This document shows positions 15,712 to 23,426 of a stretch of 64,000 nt of DNA, in pieces. The stretch is from NCBI GenBank assembly GCA_934532985.1, contig CAKTAV010000003.1:124001-188000 (forward strand). Direction: 5' to 3'. Source of the stretch: an uncultured Butyricicoccus sp. Its GTDB lineage: Bacteria > Bacillota > Clostridia > Oscillospirales > Butyricicoccaceae. Made by a program: the position numbers and the translations under genes. Positions within the stretch are counted from its first letter, which is position 1. Every line of letters starts with the position of its first letter. The notes beneath the pieces are model-generated. The model was given only the letters and a program-made list of their open reading frames with translations, was not told the origin of the DNA and made no database searches.

Positions 15712-17661
15712 ATGCTGAACATTACGCTCAAAGACGGTACCATTTTGAATGCAGAAGAAAACAGCACCTGCCTGGATGTGGCCAAGAGCATTTCCGCCGG
15801 TCTGGCACGCGCCGCACTGGCGGCCGAGGTGGACGGAGAGACCGTCGACCTGAACACTCCGCTGACCAAGGATTGTGCACTGAATATCCTGACGTGGAAC
15901 GATAAGATGGGCAAGTGGACGCTGCGTCATACGGCGTCGCATGTGCTGGCGCAGGCGGTCAAGCACCTGTATCCGAATGTCAAGCTGGCGATTGGCCCGG
16001 CAATTGACAACGGATTCTATTATGATTTTGATTCGGAGCACAGCTTCACCGCAGAAGATCTGGAAAAGATCGAGGCGGAGATGAAGAAGATTGTCAAGCA
16101 GGGCATTCCGATGATTCGTCAGGAGGTCGCACGCGAGGACGCGATTGCGATGTTCCGCGACAAGGGCGAGGATTACAAGGTAGAGCTGATTGAAGATCTG
16201 CCGGAGGATGCGCTGATTACGCTGTATCATCAGGGCGACTTCACCGATCTGTGTGCCGGCCCGCACTGCACGGATACGTCCAAGGTCAAGGCGTTTAAGC
16301 TGACCTCCTGCACGGGCGCATACTGGCGCGGCGATTCTAACCGCAAGATGCTGCAGCGCATTTATGGTACGGCGTTCCCGAAGAAGTCCGAGCTGGACGA
16401 ATATCTGGCGGCAGTCGAAGAGGCGAAGAAGCGCGATCATAATAAGGTCGGTCGTGAGCTGGAATACTTCACGACGGTTGACACGATCGGTCAGGGCCTG
16501 CCGGTTCTGTTGCCGAAGGGCGCACGTGTTATCCAGCTGATGCAGCGCTGGGTAGAGGACGTTGAGCAGGATCATGATTACTTGCTGACCAAGACGCCGC
16601 TGTTTGCCAAGCGTGAGTTCTTCAAGATCTCCGGTCACTGGGATCATTATCTGGACGGCATGTTCGTCATGGGCGATCCGAATGATTACGAGCACGAATG
16701 CTTTGCGCTGCGTCCGATGACCTGTCCGTTCCAGTATCAGGTCTATCTGAACCGTGCGCGTTCGTATCGTGATCTGCCGATGCGTTTGGGTGAGACCTCG
16801 ACGCTGTTCCGCAACGAGGATTCCGGTGAGATGCATGGCCTGATCCGTGTTCGTCAGTTTACGATTTCTGAGGGGCACAACGTGGTTCGCCCGGATCAGC
16901 TGGAGGAAGAGTTCCGCGATTGCCTGGAGCTGGCGAAGTATTTCCTAAGCACGGTTGGCCTGCTGGATGGCTGTACCTTCCGCTTCTCGCAGTGGGATCC
17001 GTCCAACCCGCACAACAAGTACGAGGGCACAGCGGAACAGTGGAATGAGGCACAGCGCGTCATGGGTCAGATTCTGGATCATCTGGGCATTGACTACGAG
17101 GTTGGCATTGACGAAGCGGCATTCTACGGCCCGAAGTTGGACATCCAGTACCACAATGTACACGGCAAGGAAGACACGCTGGTTACTATCCAGATCGACA
17201 TGCTGCTGGCAGAAAAGTTCGGCATGTATTACACCGACAAGGACGGACAGAAGAAGATTCCGTATATCATCCATCGCACCAGCCTGGGCTGCTATGAGCG
17301 CACGCTGGCATACCTGATCGAGCGCTTTGGCGGCGCAATGCCGCTGTGGCTGGCTCCGGAGCAGGTTCGCGTCATGCCGATGACCGACCGCACGCAGGAG
17401 TACGCTGATGAAGTCATGGCAACGCTGCGCAAGAAGGGCTTCCGTGTTTCCATGGACGACCGCAACGAGAAGATCGGCTACAAAATTCGTGAGGCACAGG
17501 TACAGAAGATTCCGTATATGCTGGTTCTCGGCGATAAGGAACAAGAGGCCGGCATCGTTGCCATTCGCGACCGCAGAACGGCAAAGACGGTTACCATGCC
17601 GCTGGATGAGCTGATTGCCAAGCTGACGGAAGAGGTAGACAGCAAGGCACTGCCGGAATAA
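15712..17661 (+). CDS. thrS: Threonyl-tRNA synthetase
   Basis: A 649-residue class II synthetase that charges tRNA-Thr. Order: TGS domain (1-60), editing domain with HTASHVLAQAVKHLYP (from about residue 73), catalytic core (about 240-540) with motif 2 RNEDSGEMHGLIRVRQF, the zinc-ligand region ALRPMTCPFQYQ, and motif 3 ERFGGAMPLWLAPEQ, then the anticodon-binding domain. ATG 15712 is the start, with GAAAGGAAG upstream; an in-frame upstream extension lies inside the T-box terminator. Full length for the family. Its TAA is immediately next to the stop of the convergent gene, with no terminator between. Confidence 0.98.
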   Translation: MLNITLKDGTILNAEENSTCLDVAKSISAGLARAALAAEVDGETVDLNTPLTKDCALNILTWNDKMGKWTLRHTASHVLAQAVKHLYPNVKLAIGPAIDNGFYYDFDSEHSFTAEDLEKIEAEMKKIVKQGIPMIRQEVAREDAIAMFRDKGEDYKVELIEDLPEDALITLYHQGDFTDLCAGPHCTDTSKVKAFKLTSCTGAYWRGDSNRKMLQRIYGTAFPKKSELDEYLAAVEEAKKRDHNKVGRELEYFTTVDTIGQGLPVLLPKGARVIQLMQRWVEDVEQDHDYLLTKTPLFAKREFFKISGHWDHYLDGMFVMGDPNDYEHECFALRPMTCPFQYQVYLNRARSYRDLPMRLGETSTLFRNEDSGEMHGLIRVRQFTISEGHNVVRPDQLEEEFRDCLELAKYFLSTVGLLDGCTFRFSQWDPSNPHNKYEGTAEQWNEAQRVMGQILDHLGIDYEVGIDEAAFYGPKLDIQYHNVHGKEDTLVTIQIDMLLAEKFGMYYTDKDGQKKIPYIIHRTSLGCYERTLAYLIERFGGAMPLWLAPEQVRVMPMTDRTQEYADEVMATLRKKGFRVSMDDRNEKIGYKIREAQVQKIPYMLVLGDKEQEAGIVAIRDRRTAKTVTMPLDELIAKLTEEVDSKALPE

Positions 17662-17979
17662 TTAATCAGCGGGGCCACAATCGGGCTGCTCCAGGGTGCG
17701 CAGATGCAGCTGAAGCTGTGTAATGCGCACTTGATATAGGACGCCTGCTTCGAGCGGGCCAAACGCAAACTGCCCCAAGGCATCGGTATACGTCGTTCCG
17801 ATGAGGTGATCCGGTTCGGTCAGACCGGACGCTGTGAGCACGACAAGTGCATCGGAAACCGGCCGGCCGGCCTCGTTGACGGCAATGCCCAGCAGGGCGG
17901 GGCGTGGATCGGCACAGAGTGTGATCGTGGTTTGTATCTGCTCTCCGACAGAAGGACGAACGTAAAAATTAGATTGCAT
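17662..17979 (-). CDS. Small Ig-like (CarboxypepD_reg-type) protein
   Basis: A 105-residue protein with one beta-sandwich repeat: PALLGIAVNEAGRPVSDALV then TDALGQFAFGPLEAGVLYQV (broken here), the pattern of carboxypeptidase regulatory-like or SpaA-type Ig domains. It has no signal peptide, so it is probably cytosolic, perhaps a structural adaptor. ATG 17979 has an ideal GGAGGTG site 5 nt upstream; the frame is open further 5' but there is no site there. That ribosome site lies in a strong hairpin (17983-18043). Tail to tail with thrS and divergent from proS. Function unknown. Confidence 0.7.
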   Translation of the reverse strand: MQSNFYVRPSVGEQIQTTITLCADPRPALLGIAVNEAGRPVSDALVVLTASGLTEPDHLIGTTYTDALGQFAFGPLEAGVLYQVRITQLQLHLRTLEQPDCGPAD

Positions 17980-17982
17980 AAG

Positions 17983-18043
17983 GCACCTCCGGGCTCCGAT
18001 GAGTTTCTTTCCCCAGCGTATGAGATGGCGGAGTCGGAGGTGC
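17983..18043 (-). promoter_or_regulatory. Hairpin that can hide the ribosome site of the Ig-like gene
   Basis: GCACCTCCGGGCTCCG (17983-17998) pairs with CGGAGTCGGAGGTGC (18029-18043). On the minus-strand transcript this puts GGAGGTG, the ribosome site of the 105-residue gene, in a long GC-rich stem, so translation would need melting, a ribosome or a factor to open it. Confidence 0.5.
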
Positions 18044-18127
18044 ATAACGAAATAAAAAAACAAACAACCGGGTGTAAAATAACGCATCCCAGCTCTTCTT
18101 TTGGAAGAAAGAAAGGAAAACGACGCA

Positions 18128-19843
18128 ATGAAGATGAGTAACATGCTCGGCAACCGCTTTAAGGAGACTCCGGCGGATTGCCAGCTGATTAGCCACAAGC
18201 TGATGGTGCGCGGCGGCTACATGAAGCAGATGACAACGGGCATCTATTCTCTGTACATGCCGGCCAAGCGCATTACGAAGAAGATTGAAGCGATTATTCG
18301 CGATGAGATGGACAAGATTGACGGACAGGAAGTTATGTTCCCGGTTGTCATGCCGGCGTCTCTGTGGCAGGAGTCCGGACGCTATGAGTCCATTGGCAGC
18401 GAGATGGCACGCTTTAAGGACCGCAGCGGACAGCCGGTAGTTCTGGGTATGACCCATGAGGAGGCAGCGGTTCATCTGGCACGCGGCACAGCGCAGTCGT
18501 ACGCCAACTACCCGTTTATGATCTATCAGATTCAGACGAAGTTCCGTGATGAGCCGCGCGCCCGCGGCGGACTGATCCGTGTGCGCGAGTTCACAATGAA
18601 GGATGCGTATTCGTTCCACACCTCGCAGGAGGATCTGGAGCAGTACTATGCGCGCTGCCATCAGGCGTATCAGAATATTTTCCGCCGCTGCGGCATTCCG
18701 GAGGTTGTCTCGGTCAAGTCGGACTCCGGCATGATGGGTGGCAATGTATCGCATGAGTTCATGCTGCTGACCGACAGCGGCGAGGACACGATTGTTCTGT
18801 GTGACTGCGGCTACCGTTCCAACATGGAGGCGGCGGACTGTATCGTGGAGACACCGGAGGTTTCGGAAGCACCGCTGACCAAGGTACACACACCGGGCAC
18901 CAAGACGATTGAGGCGGTTTGCGAGTTCCTGAACGCACCGGCAAACACCTCCTGCAAGGCGGTGGTTTATCAGAAGAACCTGACGGACGAGTATGTCGTT
19001 GCGTTTATCCGCGGCGACCTGGAGGTCAACGAGACCAAGCTGCGCAACTTCCTGAAGGAAGAGATTCATCCGGCGGAAATCACCGAGGAGAGCGGCATCA
19101 CGGCGGGCTTTATCGGTCCGGTCGGTCTGCCGAAGGGAGTATCGTATGTCATTGATAAGTCGCTGGTGGAGCTGAATGCATCGGTTTGCGGCGCTAATGA
19201 GGTGGATTACCACTACTCCGGCTACAACGTCAAGCGTGATACGCCGGATGCGGTCATCGGAGATTTTGCCAAGACCTATGAGGGCGCGATCTGTCCGGTT
19301 TGCGGCAAGCCGCATATCCGCATCAGCCGCGGCATCGAGGTAGGTAACATCTTCCAGCTTGGCACGAAGTACACCGAGGCAATGGACATGACGTATATCG
19401 GTCAGGACGGCAAGCCGCACTATCCGATTATGGGTTGCTACGGCATCGGTGTTGGCCGTCTGGCGGCGTCAGTCTGTGAGGAAAAGAACGACGAGTACGG
19501 CCCGATCTGGCCGATCTCTATCGCACCGTGGCAGGTACACATCTGCGCCATCAAGTCCACCGACCCGCAGGTACGCGAGGTAGCGGACGGACTGTATCAG
19601 CAACTGCAGGATGCCGGTGTGGAAGTGATGTATGACGACCGCAAGGTCAGCGCGGGCAACATGTTCTCGGATGCCGATCTGCTCGGCGTGCCGGTTCGCG
19701 TCATTGTCAGCCCGAAGACCATCAAGCGCGGCGCGGTTGAGGTCTCGACGCGCGACAAGTCGCTGCGTGAGGACGTTGTTCCGGAAAATGCAGTGGAATA
19801 CGTCACTAAGCTGGTGAACGATCTACTGGCACAGTGCAAGTAA
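18128..19843 (+). CDS. proS: Prolyl-tRNA synthetase (bacterial type with editing insert)
   Basis: A 571-residue class II synthetase. Catalytic motifs: motif 1 around GQEVMFPVVMPASLWQESGR, motif 2 KFRDEPRARGGLIRVREFTM (split here), the TYTE-like HEE in LGMTHEEAAVH, and motif 3 GCYGIGVGRL. Residues about 225-400 form the YbaK-like cis-editing insert that removes Ala from tRNA-Pro. The anticodon-binding domain closes the protein (VHICAIK...VMYDDRKVSAG). Length equals the E. coli type. Start at ATG 18128, after AAAGGAAAA; no T-box was seen in its roughly 150-bp upstream region, which is shared with a divergent gene. Confidence 0.97.
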   Translation: MKMSNMLGNRFKETPADCQLISHKLMVRGGYMKQMTTGIYSLYMPAKRITKKIEAIIRDEMDKIDGQEVMFPVVMPASLWQESGRYESIGSEMARFKDRSGQPVVLGMTHEEAAVHLARGTAQSYANYPFMIYQIQTKFRDEPRARGGLIRVREFTMKDAYSFHTSQEDLEQYYARCHQAYQNIFRRCGIPEVVSVKSDSGMMGGNVSHEFMLLTDSGEDTIVLCDCGYRSNMEAADCIVETPEVSEAPLTKVHTPGTKTIEAVCEFLNAPANTSCKAVVYQKNLTDEYVVAFIRGDLEVNETKLRNFLKEEIHPAEITEESGITAGFIGPVGLPKGVSYVIDKSLVELNASVCGANEVDYHYSGYNVKRDTPDAVIGDFAKTYEGAICPVCGKPHIRISRGIEVGNIFQLGTKYTEAMDMTYIGQDGKPHYPIMGCYGIGVGRLAASVCEEKNDEYGPIWPISIAPWQVHICAIKSTDPQVREVADGLYQQLQDAGVEVMYDDRKVSAGNMFSDADLLGVPVRVIVSPKTIKRGAVEVSTRDKSLREDVVPENAVEYVTKLVNDLLAQCK

Positions 19844-19861
19844 TCAAAGAATATAAGAGAG

Positions 19862-19903
19862 GAGACGGGTATACCGGTAGTTTCGGCATACCCGTCTCTT
19901 TGT
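19862..19903 (+). terminator. Hairpin between proS and the channel gene
   Basis: GAGACGGGTAT (19862-19872) with ATACCCGTCTC (19888-19898), then TTTGT. The T run is short, so partial read-through into the next gene is possible. The ribosome site of the next gene lies only 5 bp further. Confidence 0.65.
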
Positions 19904-19917
19904 AAAGGAGTGAGCAG

Positions 19918-20889
19918 ATGGTTTGGTATCCATTGGTAAGCGGTTCTGCTGCTGACGCAGCCGAGAGTGTTCTGCCCAGTCAGACGGACACGGCGGAGGC
20001 GACAGCCAACGCGATTGAGGACGTACAGAGCATCACGAGCCTGCTGCATCTTCCAAGCTGGGTGGGGCGGTTGGTCTTTATTATTTTGGTTCTTCTGGTG
20101 ACGTGGCAGGTGCAGCATCTGGTGAATAAGTCATTTCGCCGGATGATTGCCAGCGTCCGTGCCAGCGGCGCGGGAAGCGGCACGCTGCTGTCGTTTGCCC
20201 ACAATGTCATCCGCGTGATGATTTATTTTTTTGCTGCGCTGATTATTATTTACAGCATTCCGGGTGCGAAATCTACGATGAATATGCTGCTGGCATCCGG
20301 CGGCGTCATCGCCTTGATTTTGGGCGTTGCGGCACAGGATATTATGAGCAATATTGCGGGCGGCGTGATGATTCTGACCTTTAAGCCGTTTGCACTGGGC
20401 GACGTCGTCAATTATGTGGACAAAAATATCTCGGGAGTCGTGGAAGAGATCAACATGCGTCATACCGTGATCCGCACCGTACAAAATAAGCGCGTTATTG
20501 TGCCGAATGGGCTGATTAATCAAAGCGTGGTAGAAAATGCAAACTACGGTGACCTGCGCGTGTGTGAGTTTTACGAGATCGGCATTACTTATGAGTCGGA
20601 CATGGACGCGGCGATGCAGGCGCTGCGGGAGGAAGTAAGCCGAAACCCGCATTACCTCGACACGCGAACGAAGGAACAGATCGACGGAGGAGAGCCATTG
20701 GTGCAGGTGCGCGTGATGGAGCTGGGAGATTCAGCGGTAATTCTGCGCGCATGGCTGTGGGCAAGTGATGTGACAGAGATGATGTATCTTAAGTGCGCGC
20801 TGAATGAATCGGTGAAGAAGCGATTCGACCGGGAAGGGATTGATTTTGCCTATCCCCATATGATGATTGTGAAAAAAGAGACAAACTGA
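19918..20889 (+). CDS. Small-conductance mechanosensitive channel (MscS family)
   Basis: A 323-residue channel that opens under hypo-osmotic membrane tension. After a variable acidic N-terminus (about 1-45) there are three membrane helices (about 48-70, 92-115, 122-145); the pore helix carries the Gly/Ala pattern ASGGVIALILGVAAQDIMSNIAGG. The cytosolic vestibule follows, with the MscS signature FKPFALGDVVNY and RVIVPNGLINQSVVENANY. Length is normal. AAAGGAG lies 8 nt from the ATG. The flavodoxin gene follows 18 bp later and is probably co-transcribed. Confidence 0.96.
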   Translation: MVWYPLVSGSAADAAESVLPSQTDTAEATANAIEDVQSITSLLHLPSWVGRLVFIILVLLVTWQVQHLVNKSFRRMIASVRASGAGSGTLLSFAHNVIRVMIYFFAALIIIYSIPGAKSTMNMLLASGGVIALILGVAAQDIMSNIAGGVMILTFKPFALGDVVNYVDKNISGVVEEINMRHTVIRTVQNKRVIVPNGLINQSVVENANYGDLRVCEFYEIGITYESDMDAAMQALREEVSRNPHYLDTRTKEQIDGGEPLVQVRVMELGDSAVILRAWLWASDVTEMMYLKCALNESVKKRFDREGIDFAYPHMMIVKKETN

Positions 20890-20907
20890 GAATGTGAGGT
20901 TGTTGAT

Positions 20908-21411
20908 ATGAAAATTTCGGTACTGTATCATTCGGTTTCCGGCAATACCAAGCACATGGCAGAGGTTATCGCAGAGAGCATGAATGCGGTAGCTGGAGTG
21001 GAAGCAAAGGCATTTTCTATTGATGCGGTGGATGAAACGTTCGCGAAGGAGAGCCGGTGTGTTGTGGCGGGCTGTCCGACCTATATGGCGGGACCGAGTG
21101 CGGAATTTTACACTTATATGGAGAAGGAAATGGGAAAATTGGAGCTGGCAGGTAAGCTTGGCGGTGCATTTTCCACAGCCCAGTATGCCCATGGCGGCGG
21201 AGAGCTGGTTATCCGCTCGATTTTAGATCATATGATGACGAAGGGGATGCTGACGTATTCGGTGGGCAGTTCGCACGGCAAGCCGGTCATTCATCTGGGA
21301 CCGGAGGCGGTTGCGACAGCGGGAAATACGGAGATGCTGCGGCAGTACGAGGAAATCTTCCGTTTTTACGGACAGCATATGGCAGAAAAGGCTCTGGAAC
21401 TGTTCGGATAA
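20908..21411 (+). CDS. Flavodoxin-family protein
   Basis: A 167-residue FMN protein. The N-terminal phosphate loop is VLYHSVSGNTKHMAE (5-19), the flavodoxin T/S-x-T-G-x-T variant, and the aromatic/Gly loops CPTYMAGPSAEF and STAQYAHGGGE fit isoalloxazine contacts as in WrbA-like quinone reductases. It probably acts as an electron carrier or quinone reductase in the cytosol. It follows the channel gene by 18 bp and is ended by a strong terminator. Confidence 0.9.
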   Translation: MKISVLYHSVSGNTKHMAEVIAESMNAVAGVEAKAFSIDAVDETFAKESRCVVAGCPTYMAGPSAEFYTYMEKEMGKLELAGKLGGAFSTAQYAHGGGELVIRSILDHMMTKGMLTYSVGSSHGKPVIHLGPEAVATAGNTEMLRQYEEIFRFYGQHMAEKALELFG

Positions 21412-21450
21412 GCACAAATATCGTCAAAAAAATAACAATAAAAATGCAGG

Positions 21451-21486
21451 AATCCGCACATGAACAATCATGTGTGGATTTTTTGC
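21451..21486 (+). terminator. Terminator after the flavodoxin gene
   Basis: AATCCGCACATGA (21451-21463) pairs with TCATGTGTGGATT (21468-21480), 4-nt loop, followed by T4-5. Confidence 0.92.
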
Positions 21487-21654
21487 CCAATTTTTAAGAA
21501 AATATTACAAAGAGTTGACAGAATTGTTCTGTTGGACGAATTGCACAAGAAACGCATTGTTAATTTAGGAACAATAAATAGGTGAAAATACGGAATAAAA
21601 GCAATATGTACAAAATAATGCATCTATATTTGTAAGTTTTGTGCATAATATGTG

Positions 21655-21683
21655 TAGACAGAATGGGCTGGTTGCGGTATGAT
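21655..21683 (+). promoter_or_regulatory. Promoter of the microprotein operon
   Basis: TAGACA (21655-21660), 17-bp spacer, TATGAT (21678-21683). It lies about 107 bp before the first small gene. A TTGACA with an overlapping CAGAA-ttg-TTCTG inverted repeat is at 21515-21531, but no matching -10 follows at normal spacing; the repeat may bind a regulator. The rest of 21487-21654 is A/T-rich with no gene. Confidence 0.7.
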
Positions 21684-21700
21684 ATGGGCAAGCTAAGGGA

Positions 21701-21783
21701 CAGGAGATTGAGAGAACAAATAAAACCTCCTGCAAAACTTGGCCGCCTCAAGAGAAGAAACAATAACCTGACGAAAGGGAGGT
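21701..21783 (+). promoter_or_regulatory. Leader with two alternative pairings over the first ribosome site
   Basis: ACCTCC (21725-21730) is complementary to the ribosome site GGAGGT (21778-21783) of the first microprotein gene. The overlapping CTCCTG (21727-21732) is complementary to CAGGAG (21701-21706) further upstream. The two pairings exclude each other, so this leader could switch between a hidden and a free ribosome site. Pairings are short (6 bp) and the switch is an inference. Confidence 0.45.
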
Positions 21784-21790
21784 ACACACT

Positions 21791-21880
21791 ATGAAATTCT
21801 TTCGAGAACTGGTTGAAGCGGAAATGATGAGCTTGCGCGAACAGCGTGTTGCCTGCCAGACCCGCCGCGGCAGAAAGTAA
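21791..21880 (+). CDS. Microprotein 1 of a tandem paralogous trio (29 residues)
   Basis: Encodes MKFFRELVEAEMMSLREQRV followed by ACQTRRGRK. GGGAGGT lies 8 nt before the ATG. Residues 3-14 form an amphipathic helix (FF.EL.EAEMM), and the tail is strongly basic (TRRGRK). It has the same length as the next gene and the same plan as both others: MKFF/MNFF start, EAxM at 9-12, R16, R19-V20, Arg/Lys tail. No known family was recognised. The basic amphipathic form would suit membrane-surface or nucleic-acid binding, but neither is shown. It is too short for ordinary gene callers. Confidence 0.8.
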   Translation: MKFFRELVEAEMMSLREQRVACQTRRGRK

Positions 21881-21924
21881 ACAAGTACGTTTTGGACTGA
21901 CACAATGGAAATGAGGTAACGATT

Positions 21925-22014
21925 ATGAAATTCTTCCGAGGACTGATTGAAGCGGAAATGATGAGCCAGCGTGCAGAGCGCGTAAACTGTCGAGTACGCA
22001 AGAACAGCAAGTAA
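21925..22014 (+). CDS. Microprotein 2 of a tandem paralogous trio (29 residues)
   Basis: Encodes MKFFRGLIEAEMMSQRAERV followed by NCRVRKNSK. The ribosome site is GAGGT about 9 nt before the ATG, in the sequence ATGGAAATGAGGT. It is 44 bp after the first copy. About two thirds of positions match copy 1, with conservative changes (L-V to L-I, EQ to AE) and unchanged length, which indicates selection on protein sequence after duplication. Function unknown. Confidence 0.8.
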   Translation: MKFFRGLIEAEMMSQRAERVNCRVRKNSK

Positions 22015-22053
22015 TATTAGAGCATAGATATAAGTGGGAATGAGGTTGTAACG

Positions 22054-22146
22054 ATGAACTTTTTTGATGGACTGATTGAGGCGCAGATGCTGGGACACCG
22101 CGCAGAGCGTGTTTCCTACCGTGTGCGCCGTAAGAATAATAAGTAA
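22054..22146 (+). CDS. Microprotein 3 of a tandem paralogous trio (30 residues)
   Basis: Encodes MNFFDGLIEAQMLGHRAERV followed by SYRVRRKNNK. GGGAATGAGG lies about 9 nt before the ATG, resembling the leader of copy 2 (GGAAATGAGG). It is 39 bp after copy 2. FF, GLIEA, M12, RAERV and the V-R-[KR]-[KR] tail are kept; the cysteine at position 22 of copies 1 and 2 is Tyr here. The operon appears to end at the hairpin near 22343. Function unknown. Confidence 0.8.
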   Translation: MNFFDGLIEAQMLGHRAERVSYRVRRKNNK

Positions 22147-22342
22147 TCTGCGACGAGCGAACTACGCTGGATGAATGCAAAGGGCGTGCATTCTCCAACG
22201 GCTTGGAAAACAGAGCGGGCGCTTGGCGCCGGGGCAGGTGATAAAGCCGGTAAAACACACATTACATTGCAAACCCCTTTAATATTCTTTTCTTTCTTTT
22301 CTTTCTTTTTTATGTCTCGCTGCCTTGCAGCGACGTAAACAC

Positions 22343-22384
22343 AATATTCCGTATGTCTGCGAGGATGTGCGGAATATTTTTTTG
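22343..22384 (+). terminator. Terminator after the microprotein operon
   Basis: AATATTCCG (22343-22351) pairs with CGGAATATT (22370-22378), followed by a T run to 22383. A small hairpin CGCTGC-ctt-GCAGCG near 22317-22331 precedes it. Between 22147 and 22342 there is a pyrimidine tract (TTCTTTTC-type, about 22280-22312) but no gene with a ribosome site. Confidence 0.85.
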
Positions 22385-22478
22385 CAGCAATACGGGAGAT
22401 ATGAGGGCATACGGTGACATGAGGAAAGTTTTGTGCTAAGATAAGACGATATTGCAAGCAGAAACGGAGGAGAACAGC

Positions 22479-23426
22479 ATGCAGGAGGAAAGACAGCGGG
22501 CACAGCGGGCGGCGCGCCATGCGGCGGCGCTCATCGGCGTGACGGCGCTGGCGGAATACGGGATCAATATCGCGCTGATTCCGCTGATTGACCGGTTGTC
22601 GTTTGTGCAACCGGAATCACTGGTCGGACAAACGTACAGCGCGGCGCTGTATCTGATTGTGTTTTTTCTCCCATTCTATATATTGTCGCGCGCCCATGGA
22701 TGGACACTGCGTGATCTGAACGGCAACGGACGGCCGAGCGTATCGGTATTTGTCATGGCAATCTGTCTGGCGGCGGGATGGAATTTGATTGCGACGTATC
22801 TGGGTACTGGAATCGGACAAGTTATGCAGAGCTTTGGCGTGCGGGAAACCGTCAGCGCCTACACGGTGCCGGACAGCACGGCGGCGCTGCTGATGCAGAT
22901 TGTACAAGTGGCGCTGCTGCCGCCGCTGGCAGAGGAGCTGTGCTACCGCGGCTTTTTCCTTAAGCTGGGACGGGAGGCCATGGGCATCTGGCCCGCGATT
23001 TTGCTCAGCTCACTGGCGTTTTGGATGGCGCACGACAGCGTGACAATTTTACCGCTCGCCTTTGGCTTCGGCGTGCTGGGCGGTGTGCTGCGCGTGCGGT
23101 ATCAGTCGCTGCTGCCGTCGATGTGCGGGCACTTTGTTGTCAACGGAACCTATCTTCTGGTCAACTATGTGCAGGAAACAGCGAACCAAGGAGTACAGAT
23201 GGGCGTACTCGGCGTGTTTTTCCTGTGGGAGATTGCGGCACTGATCGTTGGTATTGTGCTGGCGATGCGCTGTGGTCTATTCTCGGCGACGGCGCGGTAT
23301 GTGCGCATGGCGCGGGATGGAAAAAGCACCATGAGGTGGCGCGGTGTGTTCACCAGCATTCCATTTTGGATTATGGTGGCCAGTGCAGTGTATTTGACGG
23401 TGAGAAATATGGAGGTGCTGGGATGA
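22479..23426 (+). CDS. CPBP-family intramembrane protease
   Basis: A 315-residue polytopic membrane protein with about eight hydrophobic segments. The Abi/CAAX-like glutamic protease motifs are present: EELCYRGFFLKLGR (EExxxR, E152-E153), WMAHD for the second motif's His, and GHFVVNGTYL for the final His-Asn. Such enzymes process prenylated or other membrane substrates, or act in bacteriocin immunity. GGAGGAG lies 9 nt before ATG 22479; an earlier TTG/GTG-type start has no site. Its stop overlaps the next start (ATGA), so it is translationally coupled to the tadA fusion gene. Confidence 0.9.
   Translation: MQEERQRAQRAARHAAALIGVTALAEYGINIALIPLIDRLSFVQPESLVGQTYSAALYLIVFFLPFYILSRAHGWTLRDLNGNGRPSVSVFVMAICLAAGWNLIATYLGTGIGQVMQSFGVRETVSAYTVPDSTAALLMQIVQVALLPPLAEELCYRGFFLKLGREAMGIWPAILLSSLAFWMAHDSVTILPLAFGFGVLGGVLRVRYQSLLPSMCGHFVVNGTYLLVNYVQETANQGVQMGVLGVFFLWEIAALIVGIVLAMRCGLFSATARYVRMARDGKSTMRWRGVFTSIPFWIMVASAVYLTVRNMEVLG

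Noticed and set aside
22171..22440. Open frame starting at ATG 22171 after the microprotein genes
   Set aside because: No ribosome site and it translates through the pyrimidine tract and the terminator.
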